Part shown: in pieces, positions 11,701-23,700 of the stretch
How positions within the stretch are numbered: position 1 is the stretch's first letter
Layout: every line of letters begins with the position of its first letter
From: Gorsachius magnificus
Taxonomy: Eukaryota; Chordata; Aves; Pelecaniformes; Ardeidae
DNA length: 64,000 bases
Assembly (NCBI GenBank): GCA_034008185.1
Contig: CM067083.1
Location: forward strand, 124,824,337-124,888,336
Direction: 5' to 3'
Program-made: the position numbers and the translations under genes
Notes under the pieces: generated by a model
Told to the model about the DNA's origin: nothing
The model's database searches: none
The model's input: only the letters and a program-made list of their open reading frames with translations

Positions 11701-14700
11701 TCTTTGCGCAGCCTGAGAAGAGAGTTGCCTAAGTGGTCTTCACTGCTGCAACTGGATCTTGGACTTCTTCTGGAAAGACTGAGCCTCCTGTTGCTGGAAA
11801 GAGCTGGGAGATAAAACAAATCCCCATTTAATGAAGCATTTCCATCAGCCCGAGTCCTTGCCACAAGGAAGTCATATCAACAGTGTCGTCATTTTGGTGG
11901 GATGAGATCTGCAGGGCAGACCTGGCAAAGGGCAGAGCTGCCAGAAAAATCAATCTGTTCTTGAAGCTACGAGCGTTCCTTAAAATGCTGCTTCTGGGGT
12001 AAAAACAAGCTTACCTTACTCAGCAGCCCTGTGCTCCAAGCCCTGAGTCAGTCTGGCTGCCCGTAGAGGTTTTTGTCTCCCCAGCCAGCGCAGCTGGGAG
12101 GAAAAGAGCTGGATTTTCTTCTGGCTCACCCTTTGCAGCAGGATTATTGAGCGAGGACTCAGGTCAGCGTGGAAGGCTTGGGACCTGCGCAGGTATCAAG
12201 GAGGGAAGTGTTTGGCAACAGCATCCCCTGAGTCCTTGGGTGGGAAAAACACCTTGGGTGGTTTTCGGGGCAGAGCCCTGTGCCAGGAGCCAAGGTCAGA
12301 CCGGTGGAGTGGCGGCATCTGCCCAAAGCCCAGTGAGATGTGGAGGTAACGAATCTCATACGGTCCCTGCCTTTGGAGAGTGGTGGTTTCAACCAAACTT
12401 TACAACTGCAACCTGGTTAGGGTTTTACAAGGTAGCATTTGATTTTCTCAGCATGGAGGGGGGAGAAAGCAAGGAAAACCATGCTGCATGGTGGAACTTC
12501 CCATGGCTCCATCGGCTCCCTACAGCGAGGTTGGGCTCCCCACGCAGTGGAGCCACCGGTAGAGCCAACACATGGACTGGGGCTATGAGATGACAGCAAG
12601 ATGAGAGGTAGACGGCTGCTTGTCCTGGTGAGCCTCCATTCCTCCTAAATTAGGGTCTCCAGGCACAGATGTTTCCTGCCAGAGGTGGTGGGCAGAGGCA
12701 ACACTGGGAGAAGCTGGTTCCCAGCTCAGTTCCCTCTCTTCAGTAACCGTAGGTCTGATGGAGCGTCATGAGGGAGACCTGCCTTGGCAGCACCTTGGTG
12801 GGGTCTAAACACTTCCATCTAGTGGCATGGTGATCAACTACAAAGCCCTGCTTCCACTGCAGCCGAGGGAAGAGATTCTGCTGGGGAAAAGCCTCCGGAC
12901 TTTGGTCCTCAAGACCTGCAGATGTTGTCCAAGACCTGCAGATGTGCTCCAAGACCTGCAGATATGCTCCAGCTGAGGAGGACACGCTCGTCCTGGGGGA
13001 TGCCCACGGTCCCAGGGCTGCCTGTCCACCTGACGGAGACCGCAGTCGGAGCAAGCAATCAGAGCCTTTGGACTGCGGATATTACAGGACCGAGAAATAT
13101 ATTTTAGCTAAGATCAAACCAGCAGAGCTTTTGCTTTGGGGGTTGTAAAGGTTTCCCAGCTGGGAGGTTCATGTTAGCTGGAGGTTGGTTGAGATCCTGG
13201 CCTTGTTTAAGGAGCTGGTGGTGCCCAGAGCTCCCAGCACCAGGTGTCCTGGGGAACAGGAGCTTCCAAATTCTCCCATTCCCCAAATCCTCCTCTGCTT
13301 TTTGCCTCTTGATAAAGTGAGATGACTACAACATCCACTCTCTCTTGTCCCAAGCACAAGTGCTCTTGGGTCTTCTGCAGAAGAGGAGCACCTTGGGCCA
13401 GGTCCAAGGCTCCTCGAAGCAAGTCCAAGTCGCTCTTCTTGCATGCGTTCCTCTAATCCCCCAAGGTCAAACATGCACCCAGGGCCCGATTCGGTTGCCT
13501 CAACACTGGCACCCAGAGCCATCTGAGATGCCTGAGGTGTCTAGGACATCTGTGCAGGGCCAGAGATCTGCAGCCTTTCAGCGCAGCGCTTGAAGGCCAT
13601 GCCAGAGAGGTGTTTTATGGGACCTCAAGCAGCGTTTGACACCATCTCCTCAAGTAGCTGGATTTCTCCTCCTCACCGCATGCAGAATTGGAGTCTTCAC
13701 CTTAAAAAAAGCCTGAAGGGTCACAGTGGACAGAAAGCCTTTGCAACATGAAACCAGTATGACTGGGGACACGATGCGTGGGGGCCAAGATCTCCTCTGC
13801 CCTCCGTTACCTGCCCGGAGACTCGTCCGAACCCCACCATGGCAGGGTGCTGGAGGAGAGGCAGGGTGGGAAAGGCTCTGCAGGCTGGATTGGGCTGCAA
13901 AGCGAGACACGCTGGGGGTTTAGTTAGAATCGTAGAATTGTCTAGGTTGGAAAAGACCTTTAAGGTCATCAAGCCCAGCCGTTACTACGTAAAGGTTGTG
14001 TTATCCCCCCGATCTCTTTATAAACCAACTTTGCCATCCATGTAGAGGTCCAGCATGGGCTGGAGAGATGGTGCCAACCTGAATTTCTCCTCTAGCTGCC
14101 TGTTAATGTAGAGAAGCAGCCTCTCCTCCTCGGCAAGAGCAACGTCTGTGCAGCAAACTTTGTCCTTCAGCCTTGGCACTGAGAAGCTGGGTTTGATAGA
14201 AGCAGCGAGTAGTGGGGACCTTGGCTGCGGTGAAACTGTCCTTGCCTTTCACCCCCGTCTCCCCGCTTCCCTCTCTGCTCCCACTCTGCAATTTTAAGAA
14301 ATCCCAACGCTGAGTCTTTCTTTTCCCTGGCTTAGGCTGCGTGTGTTGGCTGCAGCGGTCTCGGTCAGCTTGGCTTTGGTTCCTTACTGTACATCTGGTC
14401 CTCATCTGGAGCTGAAAGGATAAACATGTCTGCTGCTTGGGAACTGCTGGCACGCTGGAGCCCTCGCCTTTGTGCCTCCCTGCGAGCGTGATGTGCCACG
14501 GCTCTCTTCATCATGTCAGACCCAGCAAATCCCATTGACTCCAATTAGTCACGTCATTGGAATGTCTCTCATTACGTATTAATCTTATTCCCAAAGAATA
14601 TTGAGCGGGCTTTGCAGAAATCTTATTTTTGCAGCTCAAAGGTTCCCCTTTGCCTTCAGCTGCTTTGCTTCCTTCCAGCTGCTCCGACTCCATCCCAGCC

Positions 14701-17700
14701 TTCCCGCTTTCGTGCCAGCAGAAGTTTTACTCTGCCTCCCGCTGTCCTGCCCACGATGCCTGTGGGAGCAAAGCCTGCAAAAACACAGCAGTTTTATTCC
14801 CAAACCTGACCGAAACGCTGCCCGGGCTGCGTTTCGTGGGGGGGTTCATCCTTACAAGCAGGTTTAGGCGCAGGGCTTGAGCTTGAGCGGGCTCAGCCAG
14901 CGTCGGAGCCGGGGGACGAGGCTGCATCCCGTGGGATTCGCAGGATGCATCAGGGTGGGAGCGAGTCCCCGCGGCAGCAGGGGCTGCGTCGCTTGAGTAT
15001 CGCCCAGCGCAGCCCCCTCGCTGCTTCGTAAACCTTAACGAGCCTCCCCTTGACTCCTTCTCCCCGCAGCCCGTGCATCACCTCGCAGCTGGATGAGCTC
15101 CTGTGTCCTCCCACCACGCCGGAGGGGCGGAATGATGAGAAAGCCCTGCTCGAGCAGCTCGTCTCCTTCCTCAGCGGCAAAGACGAGACGGAGCTGGCCG
15201 AGCTGGACCGAGCTCTTGGGATCGACAAACTGGTCCAGGTAAAGAGAGAACCGCTCGTGGGCCTTACTGGAGGTCAGAGACGGGGCCAGATGCTGAGGCT
15301 TGACGTGAGCGTGGAGGAGGATTTGCAACATCTGGTAACAGGAGGCCAGATGTGAGTGGGAACACACAAGCGCATCACATTCGGAGACGACACTTAACAC
15401 CACACCATTCTCCCCCCCCCCGCCAAAAAAGCTGGAAAACAGCCCCGTGCAATACAATATCTCGCTTCTCCGCTTTTCAAACGCGATCCCCCATGAGAAC
15501 CGGCAGCCTGGCAAGGAGGCGGCCGAGCATTTTCGGCCCCGGGCGGCTCATGTAACGGGGAGAGCTGGCAGGCTGTCCCGCTTCCCCACCTTACCAGGGG
15601 GATTAGGGCACGGAGGAGCCTTCCAGCTGGAATCCCACAGCCTGGGATTCCTGAGCCTGGGTTGTGCTGCCTAATAATATATCTAATGGCCTCGCTGGTA
15701 TGAAACCGTGCAGCCCTTACTATCGAGATTGGCTTACAGTGCAGCTGCCCTTCTGTCTGGGGTTGAACCGCCAGGGGAAAAAAAAAAAAAACTTAGGTTT
15801 TCTTTTAGTGGTGGTGTCGTACTCGGATAGCACTGGGGCCCTGGTTCCTGCAGCTGGGCACCGGTGGAGACTCCCTGTTTGCAGAGCTCCATGGGGGCAG
15901 ATGAAGGGTTCAGGGTTTCATAAATGAACAGGGCATGGCGGGAGGAGAACGCTGGCTGCAGGGGAGCTAGCAAGGGATGTGGAAAACGAGACAGATTGCT
16001 CGGGATTTGTCTTCGAGTGGTTCCTTTTTCCATGCCCCGGAGCGCTCGCATGCCTGCTTTTTCCCAAAAGAGAAGGAACAGAATCGAAAGCCTGTTAGTA
16101 AATGGGATGTCCGAAGAAAGAAGCATCTCTGGCTGCTCGGGGCCTGATCCTGCATCATTTAAGCCCGGAGGTGGCACATCCCCTTCCATGGCCCTGGCGT
16201 GATGCCTTCCGCTGCACTGCTGGGAGGGTTTATCCCTTCATGAGCGATTTGAGGGACCTGACAGTGACTTAATTCCCGAGTCAGGTATTTGCCACATCCC
16301 TTCTTTTCTTATGGCTGTGCCTCCAAAATCACCACCTGCCTTTTTTTTTTTTTTTTTTTTTTTTTGCAAGTTAGGGATAGGGAGCTCAGCCTCTCTGGTA
16401 GAAGGGACCAGAGATGCTCTTGCCAAAGATGCAGCTGCAACAGCTCGGTGTTTTCACAAGGGGTTTGCAGACTCAGCTGGCAGAGCTCCCCAGCAACCCC
16501 TTCCTGCACCGGCCAGGCTCCAGCAGCACCGGGCCACTGGATTGAGATGCCCTTGGATGGCACCCAACGCTGCCCAGCATCCCTGGCGCTTCCCCAGCCG
16601 AGGAGCGCCTGGCTCGGGGGGGGAGGATTATCTCATGTTTGGACCCCGCCCCAGCTTTGCTCCCATCCAGGGATCATTTCGTTAATGGGAATCTTGGGCT
16701 TTATCCATGGCTTCGGCTGAACCTCAGAAATATTTTTAATAGTTCCATGAAATATTTGTTTGAAACACATCTTTAGCGAAAGAACACATCAGCATAAAGG
16801 CATCCTTGGGAAGAGAACGCGTTGGTGGTTCCTCTCCAGGGTGTGTTATTGGCAGGTAGGGGTTTGCATCCCCAGGGGCAGAGTTTGGGGATTTACTCTT
16901 GACTTGACCAAACCCATCGTCTTCTCCGCGCTATCACAGACGTGGTGGGATGAGGTGCTGGAGGTCTGGAGGTTTCTGCGCCTGGTTTAATCTGGAGGTG
17001 GTTGGAAACTGGGTAGTTTGGGGAGGGAAAAGAGCCTCATCTCAGCAGGTCTGTGGTTTCTGGCCATGGCAGGCTGCTGTTTTATTGCCTGATAACTGGT
17101 CCTTGAACTATATAAGCTCCATCTTCATTTACCTTAAGCAATTTATTTTTCCCCACCACTGTCTTAACTGATCCTAAGCAAAATCTTTTTCCCCACCGCT
17201 ATTCCCACATCCTCATCCCTGCCTTCAAACCTCACTCCTTTGATGGGCACCATCTAACCGAATCCCAAAGGCAGTGGGATTTGGGGGGGGGGGGGGGGGG
17301 GGGGGGGAAGGAGTTATGTGTCTCTTAACGCAGCTTGCTTTTAATCCATGGGGCTCAGATTAAGGATTCTGGCTCCAAGGTGTTATTTCTCTGTGGGTTC
17401 ATAGCTCAAACTCTAAATTTCTCTGCCTGAGCTAAGCTTAGAGCAGAGCAGAATATCTTCTTATCAGGAGCTGCTGGTGTGGAAATCATCCCCTGGCTGC
17501 AGTAGGGCTCATTTGTATGGGAATGGCTGCACTGTCCTTTTGGTCGGCTATAGGCACCTGGGTCCCTAGCAAGGGGTGCCTATAGCCATGCTTCTCCGCG
17601 TCCCGGGATCCGTGGCTCCCACCCTTGGACACAGCCTGCACCCAAGGTGCTCTTGATGGAGACCCGAAACGCCATTACCCTCTGCCTCCAGCTGAGCCTC

Positions 17701-20700
17701 CGAGGCTGTATAAAAATAGGAAAGGAGAGAGAGCACAAACTGTTTCCCATGTGCAGGTCGATCCTCTGAGCTTTAAGGTCTGTCCAGCCAGGCACGCTGC
17801 TGCCTGGAGCCCAGATGAGCAGCTCAGTGCTAGCAAACCCATCGGAGGAAGGAAGGTGGCATCACCTTCCGCTACCTGCAACCCCCCACCAGCTCAGAGA
17901 GATGAGCCCTGAGCCCTTCCGAAAAGCCTGGCTTTGGTCTTTGCTCCCAAGCAAGCCCAAAGAAATCATTTCCATCCCTCTAAGATTTGACAAGCCCCTG
18001 GGAGCGGGTGTTCAATGCCCTCCTGGACACAGCGCCAGCGCTCCCACGGGCCAGAGCCTGGCCCAGGGGATGAGGGCAACAGGCAGCAGCATCCTTACCA
18101 GCGAGCTGCCCCATGCCAGGCACGTTCTCTGTCCCCTCAGAGCTCTCCCGGGAGAGGCCGGGTGCTGCGGGGGCTCCAAAGTGACATTTTCCTCCCCCTT
18201 TGCCAGGGCGGCGGGCTGGAAGCCCTGACGGAGCGGTTCCAGCCCCAACAAGCCACCCCACCGCTCATGATGGAGCAGAAACCCGGCATGTACCCCCAGC
18301 CTTACTCCTCCGCCTCTCCCACCGCCAACCTCCCCGGCGCCTTCCCCGGCATGGTCAGGCAGAAGCCATCCTTCGGACCCATGCCGGTGCAGGTCCCGCC
18401 GCCCCGCGGCGCCTTCCCCACCAGCATGGCCATGCAACCCCGGCAGACGCTCAGCAGACCCCCGACGGCCCCCAACCAGCTGCGACTTCAGCTGCAGCAG
18501 CGGCTGCAGGGGCAGCAGCAGGTAACTCTTCCCCCTCCACATCCCAGGGCCACGGGCAGGGGGACGGAGGGACCCGCGGTCCTGCCTGCAGCCCGCGTGT
18601 CCCAGCCGGATGGGATCGGATGGGTGAGAAGCTCCTGCATCGGAGTTTTGAAGGTCTCCCTTTGTTTTTTTGTTTTGGTTTTTTTTTTTTTTTTTTCCTC
18701 CTCCCCTCCAGCTGATCCATCAAAACCGGCAGGCGATCCTCAACCAGTTTGCAGCCAGTTCCCCGGGGGGCATCAACATGCGGGCGGGGATGCAGCAGCA
18801 GATCACACCACAGGTAAGGGGGATGCGACACAGTCCTCCAGCTGGGAAAAACTGGGGGTTGATCCCCACACCCTCCCTGTAAGCACAGCCTGGCCCGCTC
18901 CTCTCTCTCGTTAACGGGAGAGAAGAATTCTCCCACATGCGGAGAGGTGCTGTGGGTTTGGGGTTTTTTTCCTTTTCTGCTTCATCCTTATTCCAGTTCC
19001 TCCACCTGCTTAAGGTATAAATCCTTCATTATTGCTTAGAGAAGAATGTGCTAACGCGTTTAATTGAGGAGGATCTTTAGGAAAGAGATGCCATTCTTTA
19101 AATACCAGAACCTACTGAATCTTTTTAATGATCCTGCAAATCCCCAGGCCCTGAAATTCTTGTTTGGCTTCTCATAAAGTGAACAAAACATCTGCTGGGT
19201 TCGAGGAGAAGTTGGAAAGCGTAGCCGAGTTCTGGTGACTTTATTCCACTTCTCGGAGAAGCCTTTGCCTTTTTGGGAAACGGCGTGACGTCCCTAATTT
19301 GCCATGGGGAGCATTAGTGATAGGGAAGGGGACCAAACGGTTCCCATCGCAGCTCCGATTTCAGCCGCTGATGGCTTTGTCAGGCTTTTTAAGGTGATTA
19401 ATTCCAACACATCTGGCTCAGCCATATGGGGAAGGAGCCCATGGTGATGGAAAAGCTCATGGGATGGGGTTTTTTTGAACAGCTTGCAGTTGAAGGAGCG
19501 GAGGTCGGGGATCCCGGGCTTTGGCGTGCGGGAGCATCCCCTGTGAGTGTCCCGCGGAGGGGAGGGGTGGTCAGTGGCAGCCAGGTGACCGAGAGCCTTT
19601 TTTCCCAGCTTGGGGACGCTCTGGCTCGTGGAGCTTTGCCATTTGGCAACGTCCAGAGGCCCATCTTTTAATATCACCAACCTGCTCTGCCCTGCAGTGG
19701 CACCATCAGGCCAATTCACAGCATTTTGGGGTTTTTCCGGCTTTCCTTGCAAAGCAAGGACAGGCACCCCGAGCCGGGGAAGGGGAGCACCCACAGCTCT
19801 TGCGCTGGAGAGTGGGGGGTGGGGGGGGGGTGGGGGTGTCTCTGAGCTGTTTGCCAGAACCAGAGGGCAACGGTGATAACTGGGGCACCCCCCTCCTTCC
19901 CCGCAGCCTCCCCTCAACGCCCAGATGCTGGCCCAGCGCCAGCGCGAGCTCTACAGCCAGCAGCACCGGCAGCGGCAGCTCATGCAGCAGCGAGCCATCC
20001 TGATGAGACAGCAAAGCTTTGGAAACAACCTCCCTCCCTCCGCCGGGCTCCCGGTACAGATCGGAGCCGCTCGCTTGCCCCAAGCACCCCCCCAGCAATT
20101 CCCTTACCCTCCAAATTACGGTACGACCCCGGGAAACCCTCCCACCTCCACCAGCCCCTTCTCGCCGTTGGCATCCAACCCCGAGGCCGCGCTGGCTAAC
20201 CGCAGCAGCATGGTGAACAGGGGGATGATGGGCGGCGTCGGAGGGCAGTTCGGCGCCGGGATGACCCCGCAGATGCAGCAGAACATCTTTCAGTATTCGG
20301 GATCAGGTACGCCAAGCAGCCGGTTGCACTTGGAAAGCCATCCGGCGGTGGGGAGGGGGAGGTGGAGAGCAGGGCTGAGACCCCCGAGGGTGCTGCAGCC
20401 CAGCTCTGCTCGCCCATCACCCCAGGCTTCATCCCTGGCCATCTCACCCAACCTGCGTACTGGTCTGGGCTCTGGGCTCTACCTCCCAAGGGACCTTTTC
20501 TGGTTGAATCTCAAAAAAAAAAAAAAAAAAATGCCATTTGGGCAACTTTAACTCTTTCCTTGAAAGTAATTTTCTTAATTCTTTCCTTGAAAATGGAACT
20601 GCAAAGGCAGTCCTCTAAATTGCTCTCCCTTCAATATATAAGCTCTGAAAAAAAGCCAAACTCTGGCTGAGATGTCTGGAATGAGCTGCAGGCAGCTTAT

Positions 20701-23700
20701 GCCTCCTTTGCAGGCACCACGCTGGCGTGAGCTGGGCGAGAGGTGCCTGCAGGTGGGCGCTCTCTTGATGGTTCTCACGTTCGAGCATCAGTGCAGGGTC
20801 TCAGCAAGGTGGACATCACTGAGAAGTAGAGAAAGCGGTGGTGTGGCTGTGGTAGCCCCGCAGGAACCTCCTTCGGCATCATCTCCTCATTCCCCGGCAT
20901 TTTCCAGCCAGGGGATGCTAAAGAGGAACACCTGCTGATGGAAACCACTTGAGGGGGGGGGGTTTCCCTGCTTCTTCATCCCTGAAATATTTACAGTTGA
21001 GCGATAGAGCAGCTCGAAATGCAAATCAGAGACGCTGAGACCGAAAGTCAAGTGTGATGGTTCTGGTTGCAAGGGAGGAGGAGGGAACTGGGGATGCTGG
21101 CGGGGGTCTGGGCACCGCTGACACCCTCTGTCCTTCCCCAGGAATGGGTCAGCAAAGCGAACCCGCCTTTGCCCCATCACTCAGCCCCAGCAGCCCCTTG
21201 ATGTCACCCCAGCTCCCACCTTCGCAAAGCCCCATGCTGCAACCTGCTCCGCCAACACCAGGCTACCAGTCGCCTGACATGAAGACCTGGCAGCAAGGAG
21301 CCATGGGGAACAGCAAGTAAGAGCATGGGGGGGTAACCTGGAGCACACGGGTGACACAGGGAGAAGGCAGCAAGGTGACAGCGGGGTGATGGTCCCCTGG
21401 TAGGGTGGTGGGAGGTGCCTGTAGGTGACACCTGGCTGAGGATGCGTGCTGAGCTCAGGCTGTGTCCTCCTACCATGACATCCCCCAGAAGTCACCGTCA
21501 ACCCTATCCTTGTCTTTGCCTTGGAGGCAGCCAGAAGCCCACAGAATTTAAATGCACGAGCACGTGCGTCGAGTAAGACACGAAGCAGGTCTTTGGCTTG
21601 TAATTAGGCTCTTTAATTACGTCTCGTGAAAGTGGGCTTAGGAAACATGACAATAAATTGAGTCAAGACCAGTCCCAGGTCACTGTGTGACTCTCATCAG
21701 GCGTGTCCAGCTCTGACATAGGGAAGCAAATGGGAAGAGTCACCAGACTTATGAGTCAGGTTGGAGCTTCAGATCTCCAGAAATGGGGGGCAGGGGGAAG
21801 GGGAAAAAACCAGCCAAAAGCTCTCCTGGGAGATGCTGTGCTTTGTGTCTTGGCTCCGTGCAGGTAGCTCAGCAGGAGCACGGAGCAGGAGGCTACCGGG
21901 CTGGGGGGGGGGGTGAGATGGGAGCTCGGTGGAGGTGGGGTGCTTCGATGGAGAGCTGTCCTCCTGCCTCGGCAGAAGTAGGGACAGCCGGGTGCCGAGG
22001 AGGGCACTGGAAGGAGCATGAAGGGAGAGCTTGGTGTCACATAGACCAGGGCTTTGCATCTGACTGAGCCTTAATCCAGCCCAAAGCCCTGCAGTGATCC
22101 CTCTCTTGGCACTGGTGTTTCTCCTGCTCTACCCCATCACACCGAGGAGCCTCCTGCTACAGCAGGAGCGGAGGGAGGATGCTCCACAGCAGCCACCTTC
22201 CTTCCTCCCAGCCTCCATGCCTGTTAAGCCTTACAGAATAGGATCACAGACTGGTTTAGGTTGGAAAAGCCCTTTAGGATCACCCAGCCCAACCGTTCCC
22301 CTACCCCTGCCATCCCACCCCCAAACCCTGGCCCTCAGCACCGCCTCTGCCCGGCTGTTCAATCCCCCCAGGGCTGGGGACTCGACCCCTTTCCTGGGCA
22401 GCCCCTTCCAGTGCCTGACAAGCCTTGCTGCAGGCAGCGCCTCTAATCCTCCCTGTCCCTCCTCCTGTCCCCGGGGACCCGCAGGGCTCCCACCCGCTCC
22501 GCTGGCTCTCTGCCACCGCCGGTCTCGGCGTTCACCGAGGGGCAGGCTGGCTGCCGTCGCGGCTCGGGCCACCCCCAGGGCTCGGCACACACCTCGAGGT
22601 GCCTCCCACTGCCACGTACACCCAGGTAACGCTTTTTCCTCTCTCCCAGCGTATTCAGCCAAGCGGGGCAGAGCCAGCCGGCGCCTGCTCAGCAGGGCAT
22701 GTACAACAACATGAGCATCACCGTCTCCATGGCGGGAGGAAACACCAACGTCCAGAACATGAACCCCATGGCCGGACAGATGCAAATGAACTCACTGCAG
22801 ATGCCCGGGATGAACTCCATGTGCTCGGAGCAGGTCAGTCCTGCACCGTCATCATAGAATCATAGAATCATAGAACGTTTTGGGTTGGAAGGGACCCCTA
22901 GAGGTCATCTAGTCCAACCCCCCTGCAGGAGCAGGGACACCTTGAACCAGATCAGGTTGCTCAGAGCCCCATCCAGCCTGGTCTTGAACGTTTCCAGGGA
23001 TGGGGCCTCCACCACCTCTCTGGGCAACCTGTTCCAGTGTTTCACCACCCTCACTGGAAAGAATTTCTTCCTTAGATCCAGTCTAAACCTACCCTGTTTT
23101 AGTTTAAAACCATCCCCCCTTGTCCTGTCCCAGCTGGCCCTACTAAAAAGATTTTCCCCATCTTTCCTATGGGCTCCCTTTAGGTATTGAAAGGCCGTAA
23201 TCAGGTCTCCCCGCTCCTGGGATGGTCAGCAAGCTCCCAGGGGTTCAGTGTTCACTTCTCCGGCCCTGGGGGTACCGGTGCCCAAAGTGGGGGAAGCGGC
23301 AAAGGTCTGGCTGCCTCCCCTGGCACTGCCACTGTGCTGGAGCCCAAGGCCACTGGTGCCCTGGGGTGTCCCCTGTGTCCTTGGGGGGGTGCAGGGACGT
23401 GCCGAGCATCTCTGGCACCTCCAGCCTGTGCAGTGGGCTGGCAACCGGGTCCATTTGTAGCCGTGCATCCCCAGGGAGCTGTGAAAGCTGGGGATGGGAA
23501 ACAGGGAATGGGAACAGTTGGATACAGGACCCTTTCCACTGTCCCAGCCCTTTGGTGAGATCCTCCCTGGGCTGCCTCCAGCTTTTTTAGCTGCTGGGGT
23601 TTGTCTCAGCGCCATTACACTCCTAGAGGACACGCTTGGCTTGTTGGTTTTGCATGGGAGCGTTGCGGGACAGGGCTTGGAGCCTCCCTGGGGAAAAGCT

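Larger units (their letters stand above)
10648..15069. other. NCOA1 intron
   Basis: It holds a triple 20-bp repeat (12905-12969) and a short minus-strand CR1 tail (13923-13985). I see no supported gene in the rest. The last 20 bases form a good polypyrimidine tract before the CBP-interaction exon. Confidence 0.7.

Noticed and set aside
18015..18914. 299-codon plus-strand frame
   Set aside because: Only 18207-18521 is exon, and its downstream part crosses the next intron; splicing at gtaact is supported by phase and homology.
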